This document shows positions 30,761 to 43,259 of a stretch of 64,000 nt of DNA, one piece after another. The DNA comes from Cryptomeria japonica. Its lineage: Eukaryota; Streptophyta; Pinopsida; Cupressales; Cupressaceae. A model generated the notes under the pieces. The model was given only the letters and a program-made list of their open reading frames with translations, did no database searches and was not told the origin of the DNA. A program made the position numbers and the translations under genes. Where the stretch lies: assembly GCF_030272615.1 (NCBI RefSeq), contig NC_081407.1, forward strand, positions 139,008,897 through 139,072,896. Reading direction: 5' to 3'. The number at the start of each line of letters is the position of its first letter. The first letter of the stretch is position 1.

Positions 30761-31775
30761 TTTGGTCCAAGTATGTAATTATTATTTTTTATTTTTTATT
30801 ATTGCGAACTACAATCAATTAAACAGTTTTGATATTCAAATAAATTTTTTAAAAAAAACAATACATAAATATTCATATTCATGAATCACATTAAAGTGTT
30901 CCTAGAATGTGTAATTTCTCACTATTTTGACTAGAATTTTCCTAATGTCGTGTTCTAAGTTGAACTACTATCTACTGATTTTTAATCTTTTCTAAATACA
31001 TTTTAGAAAGGGACACAAATTAAAAATTGCAATGCATAGCAAACTCATAAAGAATGTTAGTCATATATTTGTGTTAGTTATATGCTATATTAAATTTTTC
31101 AACTAAACAAAATATACTGGGGATCTATTTGTTAGTAGGTAACACTTTGAACTTCTACAAAGCATATGCATTGAGAGCGGTTGTGTGTTCAAATTAAATA
31201 ATTAAATAGATTTCTTAAAATTGAAGATAAGATATTTTCAGTTAAGATAAATATTATTTGAATAAGGAAAAAAAAGTTTTCTAATTTGTTAAAAAAAGAT
31301 TGACTAATTAAATACAACTTCTAATCTATAATTCTATGGTATGAATTGATAAACACATGATTATACTTACTAATAAAAATAATAAAATTTTAACGTAAAT
31401 GCTAGACAAAATTTTAAATTTTTTTAATATAAATATATGTGTAATAGTAAAAATAACAAATTTATGCCAATTTTTATTTAATCTTGGATTTTATTTTATA
31501 AAATATTTTTATGAATTATATATCAAAAAATAATATATTCTCATGTTAAATGTAGCTCATTGTTCCATATTTATTGTAATATATGTTCTACACTTATTTG
31601 CACCCATTTGGCACACTAAATCTTCTCTCATCTTTTCTGTAGAAAACTAAACCTGCTTGTCATTTCATCAACACACACCTTCATGCATGCATTCCCTACC
31701 TTGATATTTTCATTCCAATGTCAAAGTTCAATCTTGTGTTACTTAAGATTCATCCTAGTTGATATTATTTTATTT
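30761..31775. other. AT-rich intergenic DNA, no feature recognised
   Basis: Very AT-rich with poly-A/T runs and no open frame of note. It is the host flank between the LINE 5' end and Tat-2. GTATG at 31776-31780 is the left target duplication of Tat-2. Confidence 0.6.
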
Positions 31776-31780
31776 GTATG

Positions 31781-33194
31781 TGATGCTCTGCAAAAAGGGT
31801 TATAAAATCTGTTCGATGACAACACACACACACAAGAGCAAAACGTTAGTGTTAGCAACAAAAGATTATTCTAAACAGGCATATCAAAAGAGATACTAAA
31901 AGCATGAGAGAATATTTAACTAGGAAAGTAAATATGATGAGGCATCTCCAAATACCTCCTAACATGCTCTTAGTTCCTTCTCCTTTGTTCCTCTCATCTC
32001 CAAGTTCCAAATTAGTGTAGCTCTCAACAACTTTTTGCACTATGTATGCTTATGGAGGTTTGAGATTGAAGTATTTACTCTAAATGTGAATAAAAAACTA
32101 ATACTAGATGTTATGATGCTATGATGCTAAGATGATTTATGCTAAATGCTCTCTAAAATTCTCTATAACTTAGATGCATACAAGTTTTCAGGATCATGAC
32201 TATGAATGCTAAATGCTTGAGGATTTGAAAATGAGGAATGTGAGCTCTATTTATAGGAAAAATGGAGCAATGGATGGTAGAGATTGAGTAATCTCAACAA
32301 GGGTCAGGATTGAATGATATTAAATCCATGTGAAGTCTTTCAACCCAATCCCAAGATGACAAGTGTCAATGTGAGATAGGTTGAGAGGAGAGGGAATAAA
32401 CATTAAATGCTTGACATGACCTGAGAGTTAACTTTGGAGTTAAGATCAAAGTTGGGTTGAATGAATAAATTCTTTATTCAAAGAATAAATCTTTTATCCA
32501 ATAGATAAACTCTTGTGCAAAGGCAAAAGGGATAACCATGGTTAAAGCAATAAATGCTTGAAGAGACATGAATGCAAGTTGAAATAACCATAAATGGTTA
32601 TGTAAGAGCCATAAATGGTCATGTAAAAGCCATTAGTGGTTTTGGAAGACTTTGGAGGTTAAATTGTTGAACACACAAAGCATTTAATGCTTCTCAAAGA
32701 CTTTGAAGTCTTTGAAAAGTGACTCCAAGTTGCTTAGGAATGTGACAATAATTAGGGGATGAATTAGGCTAATTAGGAAGGGGTTAGAAGAATCTAGAAG
32801 GGGGTTTAGGAATGCAAGTGGATTTGGTGGGTGAGGGAAAATAAGATTTTTATTTAAAATAAATTAATTTATTTCAATAAATGGGTACAAGTTGTATTTG
32901 TAGGAAAATGCAAGTGGGGGGGGGGATTTATGATTTAAATAAATGTTTAATTTAATTTATTTAAAAGAGGAAAGGGGATTAAATTGAATAAATAAGATTT
33001 ATTCATTTAATTGATTTGTGAATTTGGTTTAATGAATTAATTAAAATAAATTGAATAATTTATTTAATTAATAGGAGAATGTTTGAAGATGCATTAATTA
33101 AATATTAATTTAATTAATTGATGACTAGTGGATTTTTAATCAAATAAATAACAAATATTCATTTAATTAAAATGGACAGATTTATGTGACTACA
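31781..33194 (-). repeat. Tat-2 3' LTR
   Basis: Plus-strand start TGATGCTCTGC directly after GTATG, end GTGACTACA at 33194; matches 51290-52738. Contains (CA)n at about 31822, a G run near 32918 and AT-rich TTAATT-type segments at the inner side. Confidence 0.92.
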
Positions 33195-33208
33195 TTTGCT
33201 CCTCTTTG
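33195..33208 (-). promoter_or_regulatory. Tat-2 polypurine tract
   Basis: The minus strand reads CAAAGAGGAGCAAA immediately before the 3' LTR start TGTAGTCAC. This fixes the minus orientation. Confidence 0.8.
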
Positions 33209-33759
33209 AGATGACGCGGTTTATTGCGTCGTTTCAAAGAAAGAAAAATGGGTGCGAAGAAATGTCCCATAAAATATTAATTTAATGGGTGGTATGCCCC
33301 CTCAAGAGATGGGCAGATAAATTTTGAAAAATCGGGCGATCTCTCGAAAAATAATGAAAATTGGTAGGGTGATAGAAGAGAAGAAGTTAGCAATACTGGT
33401 GAAAAATAGAAGAAATCGGGGATAAAATGGAGAAATGGGAGACTCGGGAAGTTCACGGGGACCATGACGGTGAGCAGGGGAAAGTTAGGCGTACGACGAA
33501 GGGTTTATATGGGGAGAAAGGGGGGAAAACAGACTTATTTGTTATCGCGACCATAGTGAATTTAGAGCTCTGATAGTGACATTTTGGAGGAGCAAGCAAC
33601 AGTCAGGATGCCGGTACCCAATGCAGAGCATTGATTTGAGCGAGTCCGTAGATTCCAGCGGCTAGATGATTACGGACTAGCGGTAAGCAAATTTGAAATT
33701 TTGAATTTTATGCATTTTTGACATGTTTTTTCGCTGAGTCCAAGTTGAGTCAGGACAAT

Positions 33760-34021
33760 AGCGCTGAAACTATGTTTTGGCGCTATTGTCCAATGAATTA
33801 GCGCTTTTGTGCCGGAATGGCGCTATTGTGCTATTATTTGAGCGATTGTGAAAATATAAGCGCTACTGTATGCATGTTTGAGCGCTATTGTGTGTTTAGC
33901 ATTTTTGAGGGGTCAATTGAGTGCTTTTAAAGTGAAGCAGCGTTGTAGCGCGTTTGCAGTTTGAGCGCTTTTGTATGGTTGATTAAGTGCTTTTGTTAAG
34001 GGATTAGCGCTATTGTTTGCA
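33760..34021. repeat. Interspersed AGCGCT(A/T)TTGT motif array
   Basis: Eight GCGCT cores in about 260 bp (first at 33761), most in the form (A/G)GCGCT(A/T)TTGT, plus about five decayed relatives such as GTGCTTTTGTT and AGCGTTGTAGCGC. Spacing is irregular, about 20-60 bp. It lies just ahead of the antisense ORF. Confidence 0.75.
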
Positions 34022-34290
34022 AGATAGCATTTGTGTTTAGGAAAATAGATGCCCCAGTTTGTGTGAACAAAAATCTCCTGATGCCAATGATGGATGGATA
34101 GGGATGCGAAGTGAGAGTTGTTTTGAACCATAGCAGCCCTGATGAGACTTAGGTCACTAGGATAAATGCGTGTTGAAGTCTAGGTGTGCCATGATTGCTT
34201 ACCTGTTGAGACCCGAAGATACTTGATCAAAGTATCTGTTGATAGTCTAGGTTTAAACTTAAGAAAGTTTGAAACAAAATAACTGATGAT

Positions 34291-36128
34291 AATGGTTGAT
34301 GCAAGTGTGCAGGAGGATCTACGTGTCTTATAGTTGCACGAGAGACATCCGACTACACAGGGGCTATGTGATCGGCTGACAGAGGCCGAGATTGATTGCA
34401 TTGCAGTGACTGGGCTATATGATGTGATGCATATGCCCGTGATTTGGATGAATCACGGTTTGATTACAGCCTTGGCAGAGCGTTGGCACAATGAGACATG
34501 CACATTTCACTTAGCACAGGGGGAGATGACTGTGACACTGGAGGATGTGTGACGCATCCTGCATATTCCCATTCGGGGTGAGCTGGTCACATATGATAGA
34601 TCATGGGGGACTCTAGCAGTGCAGAGATTCTTCGAGGAGGACGTGTATATTGATGACGGTTCGATAGCCTGGGAGGATATCGTGACTTTGTACGAGCCAT
34701 TACCAACAGTTTTGTTTGGGATCGTGGGAGGGTTACTGTGTCCAGATAGACGATCACATGGTTTGGCCGTGGGTTGGGGGCATGTGATAGAGCAGATGAT
34801 GATAGAGGGGACTCGATTTGCCTGGGGACCGTGCGTGTTAGCGCACATGTATCAGGAGCTGCATGAGGTAGTGTACCGCGGGAGAGGCTCCTTGGCAGTG
34901 GGAGTGACGCTGCTGCATATATGGGCATGGGAGAACTTACCAGTTACACAACCAGTGAGTCTTAGATTCCGGGTAGTTGACCAGCCCTATATGTTTATGT
35001 ACAACGGTATGATGAGTCAACCCCACCTAGGGAAGTTAGAGTGGTGGCGGCGGGCATTGGATGACATGGATGCAATTATCTGGAGACCGTATATAAAGTG
35101 CGAGCCCTGGGAGGATGATGCGGAGGCGTTGCCATATGTATTCATGACCCGATTCCTCATTGGAAGGACATACTACGATGTAGAGACAGGTGTCGAGTAG
35201 AGTAATGAGACAATTTGGACGTCAGCAGGGATTGTTGAGGGGATCAGGGGAGTACACTAGAGTGGTCCGAGAGAGATATGCATGGGGGTCAGTACTTCCT
35301 TATGATCAGGCATTGGCAGAGTTCTGGATGCTTCAGGCGAGGCCATGGGATATACGACCGAGAGTGGTAGATGCAAGGGTATCAGAGGAGTATACACAGT
35401 ATATGGCGGCTCATCCAATTCCTCAGATATCAGATCTGATAGAGCTGATTCCCGATTTTGAGGAGGAGAGGGGACGGAGACGGAGGAGGGGAGGAGGTTG
35501 AGGACTGATGATAGGTGGACGAAGGAGGGGGGATGGTGGAGGTGGAGGAGGAGGAGGGGGGGATGGTGGAGGAGGAAGAATCGGAGGAGGAGATGGTGGA
35601 GGTGGCGAAGGAGGTGGCTTAGGTGGTTGGGTCCAATAGAGAGGGAGAGGCGGATTGCCACTGCAGATATCATAGGGACTGTTGATGCCAGGAGGAGTCA
35701 GAGTAGGTGCCCGAGGTATGGAGAGGGAGATACCAATGGATAGAGGGGAGGGAGCCACGGGAGAGGGAGCTACAGGTGAGGCACCTATGGATATAGGGGA
35801 GGGAGCGATAGGAGGTGGTGATTTGCGAGATCATATGCTATTACATTTGCAGACTCGACTGACAACAGCCGAGACACAGGTGGAGGATCTGGAGGCGGAG
35901 GTGGCAGCGAGAGATGTGCAGCTATTTGTACGAGAGTCGAAGCTGACTGTAGTGTTACAGGAGAGGGATAGTGCGGTGGAGAGATTAGCAGAGCTGCATG
36001 AGAGAGTCCAGGTTGGAGTAGGAGCACAGGGTCCTACTAGGGAGGTGATGAGACAGTTTGGACGGGCACAGGCCGAAATAGAGTATTGGAGGGGATTATA
36101 TAAGCAGGTGGTGCCAGCTAGTCATTGA
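34291..36128 (+). pseudogene. Antisense extra ORF of Tat-2: plant mobile domain (PMD, MAIN-like) protein
   Basis: Lies on the strand opposite to pol. Pieces: 34334-34552 and 34619-35200 (same frame, TGA at 34550-34552 between), then 35190-35501 and 35682-36128 in another frame. The middle has the PMD (aminotransferase-like, PF10536-type) pattern: HFHLAQGEMTVTLEDV-like entry (CTFHLAQGEMTVTLEDV), RSHGLAVGWGHVIEQ, LAHMYQELHEVV, LLHIWAWENL. The C-terminus (about 35833-36010) is a coiled coil (TRLTTAETQVEDLEAEVAAR). PMD ORFs are known as passengers of some plant Ty3/gypsy and MULE elements; function in the element is unknown. It appears recently broken. Confidence 0.75.
35459..35640 (+). repeat. 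Purine-rich GGA/GGT low-complexity tract
   Basis: About 180 bp of mostly GGAGG, GGTGG and GGGGG blocks inside the PMD ORF region; read on the minus strand it encodes meaningless Pro-rich frames. G-quadruplex or triplex potential and slippage are likely; it contains the stops that split the PMD ORF. Confidence 0.7.
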
Positions 36129-36536
36129 GCACTGAGCTATTCACAAATGCAGCAGACCAAGTCAGAGCGATCTCAGAGGATGCAGAGCAGTGGGGGTGTG
36201 ATGGGTCCTCTACGGAGAGATAGGTCAGGGGGTGCAGGAGCTAGTGGGGGTTTGATGGGGCCTCCACAGAGAGATAGATCAGATGGTGCAAGGACTAGTG
36301 GGGGAGCAGGTGGTGATGGTGGTGCAGCATCTGGTCAGAGTGGCATCTGAGAGAGCATTTTGTATGCATGTATTTATATTGTCATTTTGGACTATGTCTT
36401 GGATGGCTCTTGGTAGCCGATTTCGTAGACTTCATTGTAGTCTGATATATGAGATGATATATATGAGGAGATCCCATATTTTGTTATGATATGCATGTTG
36501 ATATGTATGGAGTTCATGCTTGATGGTGATTTTATG

Positions 36537-39028
36537 AGTTATGCTTAGATGGATACTTGTACTTTGCGATATGTATGTGTTTATGAGATGATTTCTATAT
36601 GCATGTTTTTATGATGATTTATACTTACATGATGTCTATATGCATTCGTTGTATGATGTTGGATGCTAATCATGTGGATGCAGGTTTATGTATGCATGCT
36701 TTTGATGGTTTTTGGGATAAAAAATGCTGGATGTATGCAATGTCATGATGCTTATGCGTGCATAACAAAATGATGATTTATGATGGTATAGATAGTAGTT
36801 TGTACTTTATATTAGCACAATGATGGGATAATGATATGCAATGATGTTAATGCAATGCTTTGAATGCATGATTCTTTTTATGGATATGCATCTATATGGT
36901 GAAAAATGAATGTAATATGGATAAACAAATGTAAAGTACAAATGTTTTAAATGATGATTTCTAAATGAATGCATATGTTTATAATGTACGAACCAATGTT
37001 GGAAACAAACGGTTTTTATGATTCCAAATGCCCAAATATGATTAAGTAAAATGATAATGGGATGCTAATGCAACTTATGGTTAATAACTACACCTTAATG
37101 CAATTAAAAAGGGATAATGAATGCAATTTAAATGAATCCAAAAATGAGTATAATAAGATACTTAATAATGGATGAATGAATGCACTTTTTAACTAATGAA
37201 TAGATAAATGAATGTATGCAACGATAAATGATAAAGGATAATAAAGGATGATAAAATGATAATTGATAACTGACACTAAATGAATGCATAGTAAATGGCT
37301 AATACAATCAAGGACAATTGGATTATATGAATGAATCTAAACATCATGATTATGCAATGATGAAATGATATAAGAAGACTAATGTTAATAAATGATAATG
37401 AACTATATGCATTTTAAACAACTAAAATGATATGAAATGTACTTGATGCAAATGCAACTAAATGTAATGATGATGATATGATCATGATAGATGAATGCAA
37501 GGCTGTTTATACTTTGCATGATGCACTAATGATGTATCAGAGTACTCGGTCGCGATTGTATCCAAAAACCAGCTCAATTTTCGTAGAACTGCTCATTTTT
37601 AACTTTGTTCACACTCGCATGCAAAATTATGTAAATAAGTGAGTAAATGGATGGACGATATGCAACAGAATGCAACATATAAATAGATGAGATGAGATGA
37701 CGATCCATAGTGCTTTATTTTTCATCATCGAACTTGAAAATTTTGTAAGAAAATACAAGCAACTTGACATAATGATTCAAGATGACCCGAGTATTCCTTA
37801 CATGGATTTTGATATAGCTAGTTAATACAAACAACTTGATATAATGGGTCAAGTTGACCTGAGTATTGCTTGCAGAACAGAGAAGGATCATCTCCGTTCA
37901 TGCATGACTTGGATCGTCCTCCTTGATCTTGGGCTGATCATATCCTGAGACAAGTTCATACCTTAATTAAGAGACAAAAACCTTTTATCCAATTGGATGA
38001 GGTAGGAAGAACCAAAGAAGGAGCATTGTTCTTGTAAGCAAACATTATATACATAAAGAATAAAGAATATGGATCCTTGGTAATGGTTCATGCTCATATG
38101 GTCAAGGTACACGCTGTAGTCAGCAAGCTGTAGTGATCTATGACTGCATTTTGCATAAGATCATGTAGCTTAGTGAACTTCCCACATAGACACCATTAGT
38201 ACATGCCCCAGAACTTCATTGGAATAATTCACAGAAGATACACAAACAATGTTGTAAGATCCTGATATGAATAAATGACCTCCAAATCAACCAAGTATTT
38301 GATAGCTTAACACATAATTTTATTGTCAAAGAAAACGTCATTTTGTCTTTGTTTTGATAAGGAAGGATGCATCCTTGTTGAAGACAGTTTGAGTGGTGAT
38401 GTTGATTGTTTGGTCGATTTTGAGAAGTGATCATCGTGCGAGTATTTTTCAATGCTTGTTTGGTTTCTTCTTTAAAAAAACATATGTACAATGTGTTGCC
38501 ATGTTTTTGTTTGATTTTTTATGTTTTCTGATGTTTTTGGATTTTGTGAGACATTTTTGAATGTTTTTAGTATTTTGTGAGACAGTTTTGAATGTTTTTG
38601 GATTTTGTGAGATAGTTTTTAATGTTTTTGGATTTTGTGAGATAGTTTTTGAATGAAGAACTCAATGAATCACAAAACATTGTAGAATCCACTTCCGTCA
38701 ATAGGTTAAGGGCATTGCCCCCAATTTAGACTTGACTATGAAAAAGAGGGGTGCCAGACGCATGAAGTACTTTCTTGATTGCAGATCAATGACAAGCCAT
38801 GGTTTTGGATGGATGGATGAGTGGATGAAATGAATGTGATCGCAACAAGTCTGAAAGGCAATGGAGCCATAGCCACTATGAGTGGCGCCTGTTTGCCAGG
38901 TTTTCACCATCGTACTTACCTAAGGTGCCACCAGAGTGGTTGTTCACCATTTGGATGCATGATTTTTCTTTACTATTTTGATGTTTTTGTATTTTCTTCA
39001 GGTCATTTATCTAAATGTTTTTTTTGGT
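36537..39028 (-). repeat. Tat-2 downstream region, copy A of a 2.5-kb duplication
   Basis: Nearly the same as 39405-41867 (7 differences in a sample of about 300 bp, around 2%). The left part is ATG/ATGA-rich and low in complexity (36840-37520). It includes a 30-34 bp minisatellite at 38520-38655. No credible gene; the short minus frame 38910-38698 is conserved in both copies but may be incidental. Confidence 0.9.
38520..38655 (-). repeat. Minisatellite, unit about 30-34 bp (copy A)
   Basis: About four units of the type GGATTTTGTGAGATAGTTTT followed by a TAATGTTTTT-like part. The corresponding array in copy B is at about 41325-41490, with different unit lengths. Confidence 0.75.
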
Positions 39029-39362
39029 ATTTATTTAAATCATAAATCCCCCCCCACTTGCATTTTCCTACAAATGCAACTTGCACCCATTTATTGAAAT
39101 AAATTAATTTATTTTAGCATAAAAATCCTATTTTCCCTCACCCACCAAATCCACTTGCATTCCTAAACCCCCTTCTAGATTCTTCTAACCCCTTCCTAAG
39201 CCTAATCCATCCCCTAATTATTGTCACATTCCTAAGCAACTTGGAGTCACTTCTCAAGACTTCAAAGTCTTTGAAAAGCATTAAATGCTTTGTGTGTTCA
39301 ACAATTTAACCTCCAAAGTCTTCCAAAACCACTAATGGCTCTTACATGACCATTTATGGCTT
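39026..39362 (+). repeat. Inverted fragment of the Tat-2 LTR between the two duplicated copies
   Basis: The plus-strand sequence from ATTTATTTAAATCATAAATC to ACCATTTATGGCT is the reverse complement of about 32590-32953 of the left LTR (and the corresponding part of the right LTR), with a few per cent differences. Confidence 0.9.
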
Positions 39363-39404
39363 ATAGGAAAAAAGGATGTTATGCAGGATGATGAGTTTAG
39401 GAGT

Positions 39405-41867
39405 TTATGCTTAGATGGATACTTGTACTTTGTGATATGTATGTGTTTATGAGATGATTTCTATATGCATGTTTTTATGATGATTTATGATGTTGGATAC
39501 TAACATATGAATGCAGGTTTATATATGTGTGCATGATTTGTTTGATGCATTGCTTTATGTATGTAATGCCATGATGATGATGTATGCATAAAAAATGATG
39601 ATTATGATAGTATCTTGTACTTTATATTAATACAAGGATGAGATAATGATATGCAATGATGTTAATGCAATGCTTTGAATGAATGATTCTTTTTATGGAT
39701 ATGCATCTATATGGTTGAAAAATGAATGTAACATGGATAAACAAATGTAAAGTACAAATGTTTAAATGATGATTTCTAAATGAATGCATATGTTTATAAT
39801 GTACGAACCAATGTTGGAAACAAATGGTTTTTATGATTCCAAATGCCCAAATATGATTAAGTAAAATGATAATGTGCTGATAATGCAGCTTATGGTTAAT
39901 AACTGCACCTTAATGCAATTAAAAAGGGATAATGAATGCAATTTAAATGAATCCTAAAAAATGAGTATAATAAGACACTAATAATGGATGAATGAATGCA
40001 CTTTTAACTAATGAATAGATAAATGAATGTATGCAACAATAAATGATAAAGGATAATAAAGGATGATAAAATGATAATTGATAACTGACACTAGATGAAT
40101 GCATAGTAAATGGCTAATATAATCAAGGACAATTGGATTATATGAATGAATCTAAACATCATGATTATGCAATGATGAAATGATATAAGAAGACTAATGT
40201 TAATAAATGATAAGGAACTATATGCTTTTTAAACCACTAAAATGATATGAAATGTACTTGATGCAAATGCAACTAAATGTAATGATGATGATATGATCAT
40301 GATAGATGAATGCAAGCTTGTTTATACTTTGCATGATGCACTGATGATGTATCAGAGTACTCGGTCGCGATTGTATCCAAAAACCAGCTCAATTTTCATA
40401 GAACTGCTCATTTTTAACTTTGTTCACACTCGCATGCAAAATTATGTAAATAAGTGAGTAAATGGATGGACGGTATGCAACGAAATGCAACATATAAACA
40501 GATGAGATGAGATGACGATCCATAGTGCTTTATTTTTCATCATCGAGCTTGAAAATGTTGTAAGAAAATACAAGCAACTTGACATAATGATTCAAGATTA
40601 CCTGAGTATTCCTTACATGGATTTTGATATAGCAAGTTAATACAAACAACTTGATATAATGGGTCAAGTTGACCTGAGTATTGCTTGCAGAACAGAGAAG
40701 GATCATCTCCGTTCATGCATGACTTGGATCATCCTCCTTGATCTTGGGCTGATCATATCCTGAGACAAGATCATACCTTAATAAGAGACAAACCTTTATC
40801 CAAATTTGGATGAGGTAGGAGGAACCAAAGAAAGAGCATTGTTCTTGTAAGCAAACAATATATACATAAAGAATAAAGAATATGGATCCTTGGTAATGGT
40901 TCATGCTCATATGGTCGAGGTATACGCTGTAGTCAGCAAGCCGTAGTGATCTATGACTGCATTTTGCATAAGATCATGTAGCTTAGTGAATTTCCCACAT
41001 AGACACCATTAGTACATGCCCCAAAACTTCATCAGAATAATTCGCAGAAGATACACAAACAATGCTATAAGATCCTGATATGAATAAATGACCCCCAAAT
41101 CAACCAAGTATTTGATAGCTTAACACAGAATTTTTTTGTCAAAGAAAACATCATTTTGTCTTTGTTTTGATAAGGAAGGATGCATCCTTGTTGAGGATAG
41201 TTTGAGTGGTGATGTTGATTGTTTGGTCGATTTTGAGAAGTGATCATCATGTGAGTATTTTTCAATGCTTGTTTGGTATCTTCTTTAAAAAATGTATGTA
41301 CAATGTGGTGCCATGTTTTTGTTTGATTTTCGATGTTTTTTGATGTTTTTTGGATTTTGTGATTTTTGAATGTTTTGGATTTTTTGATTTTTGAATGTTT
41401 TGGATTTGTGAGATATTTTTGAATGTTTTTGGTATTTTGTGAGACAATTTTTGAATGTTTTTGGTATTTTGTGAGATAGTTTTTGAATGAAGAACTCAAT
41501 GAATCACAAAACAATGTAGAATCCACTTCCATCAATAGGTTAAGAGCATTGCCCCTAGTTTAGACTTGACTATGAAAAAGTGGGATGCCAGACGCATGAA
41601 GTACTTTCTTGATTGCAGATCAATGACAAGCCATGGTTTTGGACGGATGGATGAGTGGATGAAATGAATGTGATCGCAATAAGTCTGAAAGACAATGGAG
41701 CCATAGCCGCTACGAGTGGTGCCTGTTTGCCAGGTTTTCACCATTGTACTTACCCAAGGTGCCACCGGAGTGGTTGTTCACCATTTGGATGCATGATTTT
41801 TCTTTACTATTTTGATGTTTTTTTATTTTCTTTAGGTCATTTATCTGAATGTTTTTTTTGGTATTTT
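39405..41867 (-). repeat. Tat-2 downstream region, copy B of the 2.5-kb duplication
   Basis: The copy adjacent to pol; it ends 37 bp from the pol stop codon (41904-41906). Both copies share their right edge ...TTTTTTTTGGTATTT, after which copy A jumps into LTR sequence and copy B runs into pol. Confidence 0.9.
41325..41490 (-). repeat. Minisatellite, unit about 30-34 bp (copy B)
   Basis: Units around TTTTTGAATGTTTTTGG and GTGAGA, including shorter units (GATTTTTGAATGTTTTGGAT) that copy A lacks. Confidence 0.7.
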
Positions 41868-41903
41868 TGCCAGTATATATGGGAGCCTGATGCTCTGTGC
41901 ATC

Positions 41904-43210
41904 TTATGTATAAAACCGTTTGAGGTGCATGTTGTTGATTGGATCTGCGAGCAGTTCTCCTTCTGAAGTAGCCAACTGATATGCCCTAGACCCAAATACA
42001 ACAGTGATAACATATGGACCCAGCCAGTTTGATTCAAACTTTCCTTGATGTTCACGGTTGGGTTGGTTACGAGGATTTTCTCGAAGAACAAGATCACCTA
42101 CCTCGAATGTACGAGGTCTAACTCAATGATTATAGCTTCTGCTCATGCGTTGCTGATAGGCCTTGAGGTGATTGTATGCAACTTGTCGCTTCTCATCAAG
42201 TAGCTCTAAGTCTTGGAGATGGGATACTCTATATGCTTTATCATCTATGAGATTGTGTAAGGAAACCCGTAGTGATGGTATCTCGACCTCAATAGGTAAG
42301 AGAGCTTCTGCACCATAGACCAATGAGTAGGGAGTTGCGCCTGTAGGGGTTCGAATACTAGTTCGATACGCCCATAGTGCTGGATTCAATTGAACATGCC
42401 AGTCACGACCGACATCATTGACTGTCTTCTTGAGAATTCTCAATAAGTTTTTATTCGATGCTTCAGCCTGACCATTTCCTTGTGGGTAATAGGGAGTGGA
42501 AAAGCAGTGTTGGGTGTGAAATTTCTCACAGAGTTCATGGACATCCTGATTTTTTAAAGGAATCCCATTATCTGTGATGATAGACATGGGTACACCATAC
42601 CGACAAATGATGTAATTGAGGATGAATGAGGCGATCTGCTTGCCGATGACTTGGGTAAGTGGAATAGCTTCGATCCACTTTGTGAAGTATTTGGTGGCAG
42701 TAATAATAAATTTGTGGCCGTTGGATGAAGAGGGATGGATTTTACCCACAAGGTCAAGTCCCCATTGACAAAAGAGCCATGGTGTTGTGATTGGTTGTAA
42801 TTCTTGTGCTGGTGCATGTATCAGGTCGCCATGAACTTGGCATTTCTTGCACTTTCTGACAAAGTACTATGAGTCTTTTTCCATGGATGGCCAATAGTAT
42901 CCAGCTCGTATGATCTTCTTGGCTAGTGACGGGCCACTTGCATGAGTTCCACAAATTCCTTCATGTACCTCTTCCAAGGCCTTTGTTATCTCATCTTGTT
43001 CCAAACATCGAAGGAGAGTACCATCAAGACTGCGTTGGTATAGGGTTTCAACAATAATGGTATATCGAGCGGTTTGGCAAATGAAGGTTTTACGTTGGTT
43101 ATTCCATTGGTTATGAGTAAGGGTGTGATCATGGAGGTAGGTGTAGAACTCACCGTACCATGGGGATTCAGAACTGACAAGGTGACATATCATCTCGGAT
43201 TCAGGGATAT
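41904..43210 (-). pseudogene. Tat-2 integrase
   Basis: Minus-strand reading: zinc domain (EEVHEGICGTHASG, then CKKCQVHGD), core with Asp in WGLDLVGKIHP, Asp in IITDNGIPLKN and Glu in GNGQAEASNKN, then the C-terminal domain (LVLRENPRNQPN, WLGPYVITVVFG) to TAA at 41904-41906. Frame breaks occur at about 42870 (stop) and near 42120. No chromodomain. Confidence 0.92.
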
Positions 43211-43259
43211 CATCAGCGGGAATCCAAAGCTGTTCGACCAAGAACTCATAGCATGTTGA

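Noticed and set aside
33760-34021. CRISPR-like array
   Set aside because: Short motif, irregular spacing, eukaryotic retroelement context; repeats and spacers do not have constant lengths.
34507-34928. Two minus-strand frames of 113 residues
   Set aside because: Antisense of the PMD coding region, with no domain pattern.
35257-35758. Pro/Leu-rich minus-strand frames of 111 and 138 residues
   Set aside because: They are the complement of the purine-rich tract and PMD ORF; composition is that of a shadow frame.
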